The notes: a model not told the origin generated them from the letters alone. 64,000 nucleotides of DNA from Microbacterium sp. zg-B185 (GCF_030246885.1 NZ_CP126739.1:2604001-2668000); one strand, 5' to 3'; shown: positions 1 to 8,111, counted from the first letter of the stretch. Numbers and translations are program-made.

Positions 1-186
1 ACCCCCGACCCCGCCGACGGTCGATCCAGCCTCCTCTCCCCCACCCCGGAAGGGATCGAGCGCCTGGCCGCGGCCCGCGCGCCGCACGACAGCGCGCTGC
101 TGGACAGCCTGCAGGAGTGGTCCGTCGAAGACATCCGCCACCTCGCGCGGCTCCTGCACTCGTTGACGACCGGCGAGAACCCCTGA
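1..186 (+). CDS. MarR-family regulator, C-terminal end (5' truncated)
   Basis: The first 61 codons of the window are open in frame 1 and end at TGA (184-186). The translation has the layout of the end of a MarR wing and dimerisation helix: D-P-A-D-G-R-S, then L-S-P-T-P-E-G, a run of basic and acidic residues, and L-L-D-S-L-Q-E-W followed by L-A-R-L-L. The DGRS...LTPEG pattern is the beta-wing signature of MarR proteins, which are dimeric winged-helix repressors. The DNA-reading helix lies outside the window, so the ligand and target cannot be inferred. It could control the oxidoreductase immediately downstream, but a hairpin separates them. Confidence 0.7.
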   Translation, partial: TPDPADGRSSLLSPTPEGIERLAAARAPHDSALLDSLQEWSVEDIRHLARLLHSLTTGENP

Positions 187-197
187 TGCTGCGCGGC

Positions 198-219
198 GGC
201 CGGCTCGGCTTAGCCGGCC
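198..219 (+). terminator. Hairpin after the MarR gene
   Basis: An 8-bp perfect stem, GGCCGGCT / AGCCGGCC, with a 6-base loop begins 12 bases after the MarR stop codon. There is no clear T-tract, which is usual for high-GC actinobacterial terminators. It probably ends the MarR transcript. Confidence 0.45.
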
Positions 220-320
220 GGTAGCACCCGCGTAACACGGACGAGACATAGTCAGGGTTGACTGTGGGGACCAGGCAACGAGTGCTGCCGACGACGACGC
301 GCACTCCTAAGGAGCGTGCG

Positions 321-1352
321 ATGAGATTCCGGCCGTTGCAATCCGCATCCGCCCCCGCGCCCACCGCGGTGGCGGTGGCAGACCCGCCCGAGACCATGCG
401 CGCCACGGTGATGGAGACCACCGGCGACCCCACCGTGCTGCGCGCGGCGTCCGTCGCCGTCCCCACACCGGTGATGGACGAGCTGCTCGTGCGGGTCGTG
501 GCTGCGGGGGTCAATCCGATCGACGCGAAGACCCGTGCCGGTGCGGGACTGTCCGCCGCGATCAGCGACTACCCGGCCACGCCGGGCTTCGATTTCAGCG
601 GCATCGTGGTCACCTCGCCGTACGACTCCCATCCCCTCGCCGCCGGGACGCCGGTCTACGGCATGGTGGCCTTCCCCCGCTCGGGCGGCACCTATGCAGA
701 GTACGCAGTCGTGCCGTCGCAGTCGGTGGCGCGCAAGCCGGCGGCGCTGTCGCATGTGGAGGCCGCCGGCGTTCCCCTCGCTGCCCTGACCGCATGGGGT
801 CTGGTCGTCGAGACCGCCCACGCGCACGAAGGGCAGCGGGTGCTCATCCATGCCGGCGGCGGCGGTGTGGGCCACTTGGCCGTGCAGTTCGCCGCGTACT
901 TCGGCGCGCACGTCACCGCGACCGGCTCGGCGCGGAACGCCGCGTGGCTGAGGGAGCTGGGGGCATCAGTGGTGATCGACCACACCACGACCCGCTTCGA
1001 GGATGTCGTCGCCGACGTCGACGTCGTGATCGACCTGGTCGGTAACGCGAAGGCGAACACCGGCGAGAGATCGCTGGCCGTGCTGCGACCGGGTGGACTG
1101 TACATCGTCGTGCCGACCGGCTCCTGGCCGGGCTATGCCGCCGCCGCGGCCGCGGCCGGCGTCAGGGCGACGAGCTTCAAAGTCACTCCCGACGGCAGCG
1201 CGCTGGCGACGATCGGACGCCTGCTGGACTCCGGCGCCGTCCAGGTCTACATCGACCGCGTCTTCGACCTCAAGGATGCGGCGGCCGCGCACGCCGAGCT
1301 GGAGCAGGGCCACACGCGCGGCAAGATCGTCCTGCGCGTCAGCGACGACTGA
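321..1352 (+). CDS. NADP-dependent quinone oxidoreductase-like protein (MDR superfamily)
   Basis: A 343-residue medium-chain dehydrogenase/reductase of the zinc-independent quinone oxidoreductase type. The N-terminal GroES-like part reads V-R-V-V-A-A-G-V-N-P-I-D-A-K, typical of family members lacking catalytic zinc ligands. The Rossmann part has G-G-G-G-V-G-H-L-A-V-Q-F for NADPH binding. Such enzymes reduce quinones or activated alkenes in the cytoplasm. The ATG at 321 was chosen because AAGGAG lies 7 bases upstream; an in-frame ATG at 258 has no ribosome site, and ATG 396 would start directly at the conserved fold. The extra 25 residues before the fold are Ala/Pro-rich. Its 3' end lies in a short tandem duplication that copies the stop codon. 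The substrate is unknown. Confidence 0.85.
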   Translation: MRFRPLQSASAPAPTAVAVADPPETMRATVMETTGDPTVLRAASVAVPTPVMDELLVRVVAAGVNPIDAKTRAGAGLSAAISDYPATPGFDFSGIVVTSPYDSHPLAAGTPVYGMVAFPRSGGTYAEYAVVPSQSVARKPAALSHVEAAGVPLAALTAWGLVVETAHAHEGQRVLIHAGGGGVGHLAVQFAAYFGAHVTATGSARNAAWLRELGASVVIDHTTTRFEDVVADVDVVIDLVGNAKANTGERSLAVLRPGGLYIVVPTGSWPGYAAAAAAAGVRATSFKVTPDGSALATIGRLLDSGAVQVYIDRVFDLKDAAAAHAELEQGHTRGKIVLRVSDD

Positions 1353-1375
1353 ACCTGCGCGTCAGCGACGACTGA
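1331..1375. repeat. 22-bp tandem duplication across a stop codon
   Basis: Positions 1331-1352 and 1354-1375 are identical 22-mers separated by one A, giving a 23-base period. The first copy encodes the last seven codons of the oxidoreductase including its TGA. The second copy is a non-coding duplicate between this gene and the convergent lysG. It looks like a replication-slippage duplication. Confidence 0.9.
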
Positions 1376-1376
1376 G

Positions 1377-2288
1377 TCAGCCGGCGGCCTGCGCGCGGAT
1401 CGGGCGCAGCACCCGGCGACCCTCGGCGACGACCTCGTCCGCGATGGCACCCAGCAGCGCGGAACGCAGATTCCACTGCTGCCAGTACAGGGGCACGTCG
1501 ATGGGCGGGCCGCCGAGCCGGACGAGGTCGCCGCGCGCCAGGCCCGCCTGCGATTGGAACGTCGGCAGCAGCGCCCACCCCAGGCCCAGGCGCACGGCAG
1601 CAGCGAAATCGTTCGAAGCGGGGACGTAGTGCCGCGCGGGCAGGGACTCGTCGATACCGCACTCCCGCATCCACAGCGTCTGCAGGTCGTCGCGACGGTC
1701 GAAGTCCACCACCGGCGCGTCGACCAGCGTCGCCGGGGACGCGGGATCCGGCATCCATCGTCGTGCGAACGCCGGTGTGGCGACGGCTTCGTACCGCATC
1801 GCACCGAGCGTGCTCACGCGGCATCCGGCGACCGGCGTCGCGCGCGAGGTCACCGCACCCATCACGGTGCCCGACTCCAGGAGCGCGGCGGTGAAGTCCT
1901 GATCGTCGCGGTGCAGCTCGAAGACGATCGGATGCCGCTCGGCCAGCCGCGCGAGCGGCTCGAGGAACCAGGTCGCCAACGAGTCGGCGTTCACGGCGAG
2001 CGGGACGGACGTGCGAGAACCCTCGTCGCCGCCCGCGCCGAGCTCGGTGAGAGTGTCGTGCTCCAGCAGTGCCACCTGTCGGGCCATCCGCACCACGGCC
2101 GCACCGGCTTCGGTGAGCCGGGCCGGCTTGGACCGCACCAGGACCACGCGGCCGAGCTGCTCCTCGAGTGCCTTGATGCGCTGGCTGACCGCCGACGGGG
2201 TCAGCCGCAGTCGGCGGGCCGCGGCGTCCAGCGTGCCCTCGTCGGCCACTGCCGCCACGGTCTCAGCCAGGTCGAGCGGAATACGCAT
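1377..2288 (-). CDS. lysG: LysR-family activator of lysine/arginine export (LysG/ArgP type)
   Basis: A 303-residue LysR-type regulator. The N-terminal winged helix contains A-A-A-R-R-L-R-L-T-P-S-A-V-S-Q-R-I and L-E-E-Q-L-G-R-V-V-L-V-R, close to the ArgP/LysG/IciA subgroup; the rest is a periplasmic-binding-protein-like effector domain. In Corynebacterium glutamicum, LysG bound to lysine, arginine or histidine activates the divergently transcribed lysE exporter gene, and the arrangement here is the same. The ATG at 2288 fits the start of the helix-turn-helix domain. An upstream in-frame start at 2375 would run across the intergenic promoter region and into lysE, so it is rejected. Confidence 0.88.
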   Translation of the reverse strand: MRIPLDLAETVAAVADEGTLDAAARRLRLTPSAVSQRIKALEEQLGRVVLVRSKPARLTEAGAAVVRMARQVALLEHDTLTELGAGGDEGSRTSVPLAVNADSLATWFLEPLARLAERHPIVFELHRDDQDFTAALLESGTVMGAVTSRATPVAGCRVSTLGAMRYEAVATPAFARRWMPDPASPATLVDAPVVDFDRRDDLQTLWMRECGIDESLPARHYVPASNDFAAAVRLGLGWALLPTFQSQAGLARGDLVRLGGPPIDVPLYWQQWNLRSALLGAIADEVVAEGRRVLRPIRAQAAG

Positions 2289-2359
2289 GATAAGCGATGC
2301 TAATGCATCTGTAGAATCTTCAGTTGGACTCATCAGGGGGAGGACCGTAGCGTCGGAGT
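2289..2359. promoter_or_regulatory. lysG-lysE divergent promoter/operator
   Basis: This 71-bp region is clearly more AT-rich than its surroundings. For lysE, TTGGAC (2324-2329), an 18-base spacer and TAGCGT (2348-2353) form a good promoter whose start point would fall at or next to the lysE ATG (2360). For lysG, TAGCAT on the minus strand (2297-2302) lies 8 bases before its ATG. The dyad GATGC-TAAT-GCATC (2296-2309) overlaps the lysG -10 and is a plausible LysG site, allowing autorepression and lysE activation. Binding is inferred. Confidence 0.6.
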
Positions 2360-3049
2360 ATGTTCTCGTCAGCACTCGCCGGCCTCGGGCTGGGCTTCTC
2401 GCTGATCATCGCGATCGGCGCACAGAACCTCTTCGTGCTGCGTCAGGGCCTGCGTCGGGAGCACGTCGTCCTCGTGGCCGCGATCTGCGCGATCTCGGAT
2501 GCCGTCCTCATCGCCCTCGGCGTCTCGGGGGTGGGCTTGGTGCTGACCGCGGTGCCGTGGCTGATCGACGTCGTGCGGTGGGCGGGCGCGGCCTTCCTGT
2601 TCGCCTACGGGCTGCTCGCCGCGCGTCGCGCCTGGCGCCCGTCCGGCGGGGCGCTCGCGCCCACCGAGACCCCCTCGGATCCCCTCGACCGGTCTCCGCG
2701 GGCGACCACGGTCGCCCCGCAGACACCACAGGCGTCGGTGCTCATCGCCCGCGCCGCCCCGCGCGCCCTGCCGGTGGCCCTGACGTGCCTGGCGCTGACG
2801 TGGCTGAACCCGCATGTGTACCTGGACACCGTCTTCCTGCTGGGTTCGATCGCCAGCACGCACGGCCACGCGCGCTGGCTCTTCGCGGCCGGCGCGATGT
2901 CGGCGAGCGTGATCTGGTTCTTCGCGCTCGCCTTCGGCGCCCGCTACCTCAGCCGGTGGCTCGGCACACCGCGCGCGTGGCGGATCCTGGACGCGGTCAT
3001 CGCCCTGGTCATGGTCGGCATCGGGGTCAGCCTGATCCTCCCCCACTGA
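2360..3049 (+). CDS. lysE: LysE-family lysine/arginine exporter
   Basis: A 229-residue membrane protein of the LysE superfamily. It begins with a hydrophobic helix followed by the family signature I-A-I-G-A-Q-N-L-F-V-L-R-Q-G and R-R-E-H-V. About five to six hydrophobic segments are visible, separated by a Pro/Thr-rich loop near residues 95-130. Members export L-lysine and L-arginine when dipeptide uptake or metabolism overfills the cytoplasm. Divergent from lysG, which is expected to switch it on. No spaced Shine-Dalgarno sequence is present; the -10 six bases before the ATG suggests a leaderless mRNA. Confidence 0.9.
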   Translation: MFSSALAGLGLGFSLIIAIGAQNLFVLRQGLRREHVVLVAAICAISDAVLIALGVSGVGLVLTAVPWLIDVVRWAGAAFLFAYGLLAARRAWRPSGGALAPTETPSDPLDRSPRATTVAPQTPQASVLIARAAPRALPVALTCLALTWLNPHVYLDTVFLLGSIASTHGHARWLFAAGAMSASVIWFFALAFGARYLSRWLGTPRAWRILDAVIALVMVGIGVSLILPH

Positions 3050-3066
3050 GCCCGATGGGCGGGGTT

Positions 3067-3420
3067 TCAGCCGTCGATCTGGTCGCGGCGCCGGCGCACC
3101 AGCTCGCGGACCACCTCGTCCGGGAGCGGGTGGTCGGGCTGGAAGCGAATGGTGCCCTTGTCCAGCCCCGACTCCTCCACCTGTTCGACCGCCCCGGCGA
3201 CTCCGGTCACGGCCTCCGGGCTGAACGGGTAGACGCCGATGTGCCTGCGGGCACGCATCACCGAGATCAGCGGTTTGCCGCGGTACACGAGCGCCGGCAT
3301 CCCATAGCCCTTGCCCTGCTCCGCGTCCGGGACCACCTCGCGCGCGATGGCGTAGACGTGCGCGATCGCGTCGCGGTCGGCGTCGTCGAGTCCGCTGAGG
3401 TAGTCATCGACGGTTCCCAT
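3067..3420 (-). CDS. DUF1801 / YdhG-like small protein
   Basis: A 117-residue cytoplasmic protein. The sequence starts M-G-T-V-D-D-Y-L-S-G-L, continues with A-E-Q-G-K-G-Y-G-M-P-A-L-V-Y-R-G-K-P-L, then H-I-G-V-Y-P-F-S and a basic tail. The G-M-P...Y-R-G-K...H-I-G-x-Y-P-F pattern is typical of the DUF1801 family (YdhG/YjhX/MmcQ-like alpha-beta fold, sometimes called iron-chaperone-like), whose biochemical role is not established. ATG 3420 was preferred because the longer reading frame upstream is low-complexity Arg-rich shadow. It converges with lysE and is divergent from acyP. Confidence 0.75.
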   Translation of the reverse strand: MGTVDDYLSGLDDADRDAIAHVYAIAREVVPDAEQGKGYGMPALVYRGKPLISVMRARRHIGVYPFSPEAVTGVAGAVEQVEESGLDKGTIRFQPDHPLPDEVVRELVRRRRDQIDG

Positions 3421-3479
3421 GACTGCATCCTCGCACCCGCCACTGGCCGGCACACCCCCACGGGCACCACGATGGAGGA

Positions 3480-3746
3480 ATGAAACGTGTGCACGTGATC
3501 GTGAGCGGGGACGTCCAAGGCGTGGGCTATCGCTACACGATGCGCATGATCGCGGTCGACGCCGGCGTCGCCGGGTGGGTGCGCAACCGCCCGGACGGCA
3601 CGGTCGAAGCGGAGATCGAGGGGACTCCGGCGCAGGTCGACGAGGTCCTCGCCTGGATGGCGCACGGCCCGCCCGGCTCGCGCGTCGACCAGGCGCGAGT
3701 GACGGATGCCGTCCCGACCGGCGAACGCGCATTCGACGTGCGGTAG
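3480..3746 (+). CDS. acyP: Acylphosphatase
   Basis: An 88-residue protein that is full length for acylphosphatase. The signature V-S-G-D-V-Q-G-V-G-Y-R-Y contains the catalytic arginine, and G-W-V-R-N-R-P-D-G-T-V-E contains the catalytic asparagine. It hydrolyses carboxyl-phosphate bonds such as acetyl phosphate and 1,3-bisphosphoglycerate in the cytoplasm. GGAGG immediately precedes the ATG. Confidence 0.95.
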   Translation: MKRVHVIVSGDVQGVGYRYTMRMIAVDAGVAGWVRNRPDGTVEAEIEGTPAQVDEVLAWMAHGPPGSRVDQARVTDAVPTGERAFDVR

Positions 3747-3781
3747 CAGGACGGCACGCCCGCGCGGAGCCGGCAGGCGCG

Positions 3782-4936
3782 TCACTCCTGCGGCAGGCCC
3801 ATCGCGTGTCGTCCGGCCGCGAGCAACGTCGCCTCGGGGGTGAGCGGATGAAAGGCCGCCGCGCGGATGTCGCGATAGCAGCGCTCGACGATCGAACCCG
3901 TGAAGTAGCCCGCGCCCCCGACCACCTGCATCGCCAGATCGCACACTTCCGCGCCAGCGCGCGCGATCTCGGCCTTGGCCGCCATCACAGCGAGGAAGGC
4001 GTCGTATGAGGGCGTCGGATCGTCGCCGAGTTCGGTCAGGGCGCCTGCGAGCGCCCAGGAGGCGACCTGCAGCCGGTGGCGCATGAGCCCCAGCGACCGC
4101 TGGACGGTCAGGTCATCGGGATGGCGTGCACCCGCCGCGACGGCCTCAGCGAACGCCGCCTCGGCGACACCGAGGTAGGCACCGGAGATGATCGCGAACC
4201 CGATGCCCGCGATCACCTGAAGCGGAGGATCGATGACTCCGTACGGGCGGTCGGCGAGCACGCGCTCATGCGGGACGAACACGTCGGTCAGCACGACGTC
4301 GTCGCTCGCGGTGCCCCGCATGCCGAGCACGTCCCAGTTCTCCGCCCGGACGATGCCGTCCGCGGCGAACGGGATGGCCATGTTCAGCACGCGCATGCCG
4401 CGCTCCGGGTCAGCGACGGGGACCATCGTGGACATCACGGTGCCGACCGCGCCCTGGCTCACGAAGCGCTTTCGTCCGCTCACGCGATAACCTCCGGCCA
4501 CGGGGGTGGCCTGGCCGGTCGGGTGGGTGAAGTCGCCCCCGCCGGTGGAGACGAGCACGATCTGCTCGTCGGCGATGCGGCGCAGGGTCGCTTCGGCCCC
4601 CGGCAGACCTCGCCGGTATCGCCAGGTCGTGAAGCGTGTCACGTGCTGATGCATCGCGCTGGCCAGCGCGGTCGCCCCGCAGTAGTGCCCGAGAGTGCGC
4701 TGCAGGTCCGCCAGCTCGCGGATGCTCGCCCCGTCGCCGCCGAGCTCCCTGGGGACAGCGGCCTTGAGCAGGCCTGCCTCCCTGAGGGCGTCGTACGCCT
4801 CGACGACGAACGTGCCCTCCCGATCGTGGCGCGCCGCGTTCGCCGCGAGGATCGGACCGATGCCGTTCGCACGGTCGGTCAGGGAAGCCGAAGCGCTCCC
4901 TGCTGCGCTGTCTTGGATGCTCTCGATGGTGCTCAT
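3782..4936 (-). CDS. Acyl-CoA dehydrogenase-like flavoprotein
   Basis: A 384-residue protein with the three-domain acyl-CoA dehydrogenase fold: an N-terminal helical part (L-K-A-A-V-P-R-E-L-G-G-D-G-A), a middle beta domain (G-R-K-R-F-V-S-Q-G; L-G-M-R-G-T-A-S-D-D-V) and a C-terminal helical bundle ending Q-V-V-G-G-A-G-Y-F-T-G-S and R-C-Y-R-D-I-R-A-A. The middle part and ending resemble the flavin-dependent monooxygenase/dehydrogenase subgroup (DszC/HpaB-like) as much as true acyl-CoA dehydrogenases, so the substrate is uncertain. It is divergent from the HxlR regulator at 5045, a common pairing for redox-responsive control. ATG 4936 precedes the M-S-T-I start; an alternative lies at 4978. Confidence 0.8.
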   Translation of the reverse strand: MSTIESIQDSAAGSASASLTDRANGIGPILAANAARHDREGTFVVEAYDALREAGLLKAAVPRELGGDGASIRELADLQRTLGHYCGATALASAMHQHVTRFTTWRYRRGLPGAEATLRRIADEQIVLVSTGGGDFTHPTGQATPVAGGYRVSGRKRFVSQGAVGTVMSTMVPVADPERGMRVLNMAIPFAADGIVRAENWDVLGMRGTASDDVVLTDVFVPHERVLADRPYGVIDPPLQVIAGIGFAIISGAYLGVAEAAFAEAVAAGARHPDDLTVQRSLGLMRHRLQVASWALAGALTELGDDPTPSYDAFLAVMAAKAEIARAGAEVCDLAMQVVGGAGYFTGSIVERCYRDIRAAAFHPLTPEATLLAAGRHAMGLPQE

Positions 4937-5044
4937 GGGGACAGCATCCGCCGGGGAGCGGCCCGCGCTCCAGTGCACGATCGGGACTCCGCCGGTCCAG
5001 ATTCCGGACTACCGCAGCGGCATGGGCGGCGGGACCATGGAGCC

Positions 5045-5743
5045 ATGGCTGATTACGGACGGTACTGTCCCATCGCGATGGCCAGCGAGGTCATGGCCGA
5101 CCGCTGGACGCCCCTGGTCGTGCGCGAGCTGGTGCTGGGCAACACGCGCTTCAACGACATCGCGCGAGCCCTGCCCGGGATCTCGCGCTCCCTGCTCGTG
5201 CAGCGCCTGCGGCACCTGGAGCGCAGCGGCGTGCTGGAGACATGGCCGTCGCCGACGGGTCATGGCAGCGAGTACCACCTCACGCCCGCAGGGCGCGACC
5301 TCGAGCGGGTTCTGGACAGTCTAGGCCGCTGGGCGATCGAGTGGCTGTTCGAGGACATGGAGCCGCACGACGTGGAGCCGACGACGCTCATGTGGTGGAT
5401 GCATCGCAGGGTGGACACCGCGCGATTCCCGCCCCGGCGGACGGTCATCGAGTGGCGCCACACCGCACCCGATCCGGACACGATCTGGTTCGTGCTCGAG
5501 CACGCCGCGGTGTCGGTGTGCACGCAGCATCCCGGCTTCAGCGTCGACCTGGTGGTGACCATGGCCACCGGCGATCTCGCCGACGTCTTCCAGGGATACC
5601 GTCGCTGGCAGGATGCGGTCCGGTCCGGGGCGATCTCGGTGAGCGGTTCGCCGCGGCTGGTCGCGGCACTGCCGACGTGGTTCGTGTGGAGCCCGTGGGC
5701 GGACGCGACGCACGCGCGCGCTCATCGGGCGGTGACGGCCTGA
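5045..5743 (+). CDS. HxlR-family transcriptional regulator
   Basis: A 232-residue protein. The N-terminal 100 residues are a HxlR winged helix: C-P-I-A-M-A-S-E-V-M-A-D-R-W-T-P-L-V-V-R-E-L, then F-N-D-I-A-R-A-L-P-G-I-S-R-S and L-V-Q-R-L-R-x-L-E-x-S-G-V. The C-terminal 120 residues resemble the SCP2/ligand-binding extension found in longer HxlR proteins (H-A-A-V-S-V-C-T-Q-H-P-G-F). Many family members sense electrophiles or redox state through the N-terminal cysteine, here near residue 8. It is divergent from the flavoprotein gene at 4936, its likely target. Confidence 0.85.
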   Translation: MADYGRYCPIAMASEVMADRWTPLVVRELVLGNTRFNDIARALPGISRSLLVQRLRHLERSGVLETWPSPTGHGSEYHLTPAGRDLERVLDSLGRWAIEWLFEDMEPHDVEPTTLMWWMHRRVDTARFPPRRTVIEWRHTAPDPDTIWFVLEHAAVSVCTQHPGFSVDLVVTMATGDLADVFQGYRRWQDAVRSGAISVSGSPRLVAALPTWFVWSPWADATHARAHRAVTA

Positions 5744-5783
5744 GTCTGCCGTACGGCTCCCGACGCGGCGGCGCGGGGCCGGA

Positions 5784-6602
5784 TCAGTCCTCGAACGGAC
5801 GCAGGATCCGGTCCAGGAAACGCCTCGTCCGCTCGTGCGTCGGGTTGGCCAGCAGCGCCTTGGGCGCACCGCGCTCCAGGATGACGCCGTCGTCGAAGAA
5901 CAGCACCTCGTCCGCGACCTCACGGGCGAAGGCGAGTTCGTGGGTCACGATCACCATGGTCCAGCCCTCGTCCGCGAGCTCCTTCAGCACCACGAGGACC
6001 TCGCCGACCAGTTCGGGGTCCAGCGCGCTGGTGGGCTCGTCGAACAGCAGCAGGTCGGGCTGCAGAGCCAGGGCGCGGACGATCCCGACGCGCTGCTGCT
6101 GTCCGCCGGACAGCTGGAACGGATACGCGTCGCGCTTGTCGGCGAGACCGACCCGGTCCAGAAGCCGCTCGGCCCGCTGCACCGCCACCGCCTTGGGCAC
6201 GCCGTGCGCGTGGACCGGACCCTCGATGACGTTCTCGATCACCGTCAGGTGCGGGAAGAGGTTGTGGTGCTGGAAAACCATCGCGGAGCGATCGCGCAGC
6301 GCCATCCGCTGTGCTTTGGACGGACGGCGCGAGAAGTCCGTCACCTCGGCGTCGGCGAATTCGATCACACCGCCGTCGGGCGTCTCCAGCCCGTTCAACG
6401 TGCGCAGCACGGTCGTCTTGCCCGACCCGCTCGGACCGATCAAGCAGACCACGTCGCCGCGCTGCACCTCGAAGTCCACACCCTTCAGCACCCGATTGGC
6501 GCCGAAGCTCTTCTGCAGTCCGCGCACGCGCAGCAGGGGTCCGGCCAGGGCGGCCGCCGGTGGAGCGAGCGGATCGGAGCCGGGGACGTCAGTGGGCGAC
6601 AT
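5784..6602 (-). CDS. Polar amino-acid ABC transporter, ATP-binding protein
   Basis: A 272-residue ATPase. Walker A is G-P-S-G-S-G-K-T-T, the signature is L-S-G-G-Q-Q-Q-R-V, Walker B is L-L-L-F-D-E-P-T-S-A-L-D, and the switch histidine lies in V-T-H-E-L-A-F-A. It most resembles the polar amino-acid (PAAT) ATPases that energise glutamate, glutamine or cystine uptake. A Pro/Ala-rich 30-residue extension precedes the nucleotide-binding domain. The start ATG at 6602 overlaps the end of the permease by 14 bases, indicating translational coupling. It is the last gene of the SBP-permease-ATPase operon. Confidence 0.92.
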   Translation of the reverse strand: MSPTDVPGSDPLAPPAAALAGPLLRVRGLQKSFGANRVLKGVDFEVQRGDVVCLIGPSGSGKTTVLRTLNGLETPDGGVIEFADAEVTDFSRRPSKAQRMALRDRSAMVFQHHNLFPHLTVIENVIEGPVHAHGVPKAVAVQRAERLLDRVGLADKRDAYPFQLSGGQQQRVGIVRALALQPDLLLFDEPTSALDPELVGEVLVVLKELADEGWTMVIVTHELAFAREVADEVLFFDDGVILERGAPKALLANPTHERTRRFLDRILRPFED

Positions 6603-7254
6603 AGCGGTCCAGCCTCTTCTCCAGGGCACCCTGTCCGGCCGAGAGCACCAGACAGAACAGCCAGTAGATCAGCGCCGCCTCGAGGTAGATGATCATGAAC
6701 TCGTAGGTGAAGGCGGCGATGGTCTGGGCCTGACGGAACAGTTCGGTGACCAGGATCAGCGACGCAAGCGAGGTGTCCTTCACCAGCGAGATGAACGTGT
6801 TGGACAGCGGCGGCACGGACACTCGCGCAGCCTGCGGGAGGATGATCCGTGTGAGCTGCTTGCCGTGCGAGAGTCCGACGGTGTAACCGGCCTCCCATTG
6901 TCCCTTCGGGACGGACAGGATGGCGGCGCGGATGATCTCGGCGGCGTAACCGCCGACGTTCAGCGAGAAGGCGAGGATCGCCGCCGGCCAGGGGTCGACC
7001 ACGATGCCGAGCGAGGGCAGCCCGTAGAAGATCACGAAGAGCTGGACCAGCAGCGGCGTGCCCCGGATGACGGAGATGTAGAAACGGGCGACGGCCGACA
7101 GCACGCGACTTCCCGAGATCCGCATGAGGGCGACGCCGAGGGCGAGCACCAATCCGATCGCGAACGAGGCCAGCGCCAGCGGGATGGTCCCCCGCAGTCC
7201 CGCCCACAGCAGGGGCCAGAACGAGTCGACGACCAGGGTCCACGTCTCGTTCAT
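6589..7254 (-). CDS. Polar amino-acid ABC transporter permease
   Basis: A 221-residue inner-membrane protein with about five transmembrane helices. It carries the PAAT/HisMQ signatures L-R-I-S-G-S-R near residue 50, F-Y-I-S-V-I-R-G-T-P-L-L-V-Q-L, and the EAA loop Y-T-V-G-L-S-H-G-K-Q-L-T-R-I-I-L-P-Q-A. A GTG sits directly upstream (7257), but AGGAGG is better spaced for the ATG at 7254. It forms the channel for the lipoprotein at 7308-8111 and the ATPase at 5784-6602. Confidence 0.9.
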   Translation of the reverse strand: MNETWTLVVDSFWPLLWAGLRGTIPLALASFAIGLVLALGVALMRISGSRVLSAVARFYISVIRGTPLLVQLFVIFYGLPSLGIVVDPWPAAILAFSLNVGGYAAEIIRAAILSVPKGQWEAGYTVGLSHGKQLTRIILPQAARVSVPPLSNTFISLVKDTSLASLILVTELFRQAQTIAAFTYEFMIIYLEAALIYWLFCLVLSAGQGALEKRLDRYVAH

Positions 7255-7271
7255 CACCCCTCCTCACCAAT

Positions 7272-7298
7272 CACGGCCGCGCGAGGAGGCGGGCCGTG
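7272..7298 (-). other. Hairpin between substrate-binding protein and permease genes
   Basis: Inverted 7-mers CACGGCC / GGCCGTG with a 13-base loop lie in the short gap after the binding-protein gene. Such intercistronic hairpins often let binding-protein mRNA exceed transporter mRNA. The stem is short, so this is tentative. Confidence 0.3.
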
Positions 7299-7307
7299 TC
7301 ACCGCGA

Positions 7308-8111
7308 CTACGACGTGACGTCGGCGCCGAAGTACTTCTCGCTGATCTCGGCGAGCACGCCCTCCTCGCGCAGTTCACCCAGCGCCTGGTCGATCGCGTC
7401 GACCAGCGCCTGCTTGTCCTTCGTGAAGGTGAACGCGCTGCTGGCCGGATCGTCGGTCTCGGCGGCGATCTTCAGGCCGGTGGGGCCGTCTGTGGTCTCG
7501 TAGTCCAGGAAGGTGAGCTTGTCGTTGATGGTCGCATCCACCCGTCCCTGCGTGAGCAGGGCCACGGCCTGAGCCCAGCCCTCGACAGCTTCGACGGTGG
7601 CACCGCTCTCCTGGGCGAGTTCGTACCAGTTGCTGGTGAGCGACTGCGCCGTCGTCTTTCCGGCGAGGTCCGCGAAGCTCGAGATCGACTCGTCGTCCTC
7701 GGGGACGACGATCACGCCCGGCGAGACGGAGTACGGCTCGCTGAAGAGGTACTTCTCCTCGCGCTCCGGGTTGATCGAGACCTGGTTGCCGATGACGTCG
7801 AAACGGCCCGCCTCCAGACCGGCGAAGATCGCGTCCCATTGCGTCTCCTGGAACGAGATCTCGAGTCCGAGCTTCTCGGCGACGGCCTCGGCGATCTCCA
7901 CGTCGAAGCCGACGAGCTCGCCGGATGCGTCGTGGAAGCTGAAGGGTCGGTAGGTGCCCTCGGTCGCCACCGTGAGGGTTCCGGCCCGGACCAGATCCAA
8001 CTCGTCGGCCGGCGCGGAGGAGGCAGGATCTGAGCCGGCGCCGCACGCGGAGAGGGTGAGAGCGGCCGAAGCGGCGAGGACGATGGCGGCGAAAACGGTA
8101 CGACGTGACAT
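7308..8111 (-). CDS. Amino-acid ABC transporter substrate-binding lipoprotein
   Basis: A 267-residue protein with a lipoprotein signal peptide: basic M-S-R-R, hydrophobic core, and lipobox L-S-A-C near residue 22. The mature part is a family 3 solute-binding protein: T-E-G-T-Y-R-P-F-S-F-H-D, G-F-D-V-E-I-A-E-A-V-A, F-D-V-I-G-N-Q-V-S, and an L-x-L-D-Y-type hinge. It is anchored outside the membrane and delivers a polar amino acid, possibly cystine, to the permease. It is the first gene of a three-gene operon; the exact ligand cannot be read from the sequence. Confidence 0.9.
   Translation of the reverse strand: MSRRTVFAAIVLAASAALTLSACGAGSDPASSAPADELDLVRAGTLTVATEGTYRPFSFHDASGELVGFDVEIAEAVAEKLGLEISFQETQWDAIFAGLEAGRFDVIGNQVSINPEREEKYLFSEPYSVSPGVIVVPEDDESISSFADLAGKTTAQSLTSNWYELAQESGATVEAVEGWAQAVALLTQGRVDATINDKLTFLDYETTDGPTGLKIAAETDDPASSAFTFTKDKQALVDAIDQALGELREEGVLAEISEKYFGADVTS

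Noticed and set aside
258..320. Upstream ATG start for the first oxidoreductase
   Set aside because: No ribosome site at 258, while AAGGAG is well placed for ATG 321.
2011..3483. 490-residue plus-strand reading frame
   Set aside because: It is Arg-rich and runs across lysG, the lysE promoter and lysE in a different frame; a GC-rich shadow.
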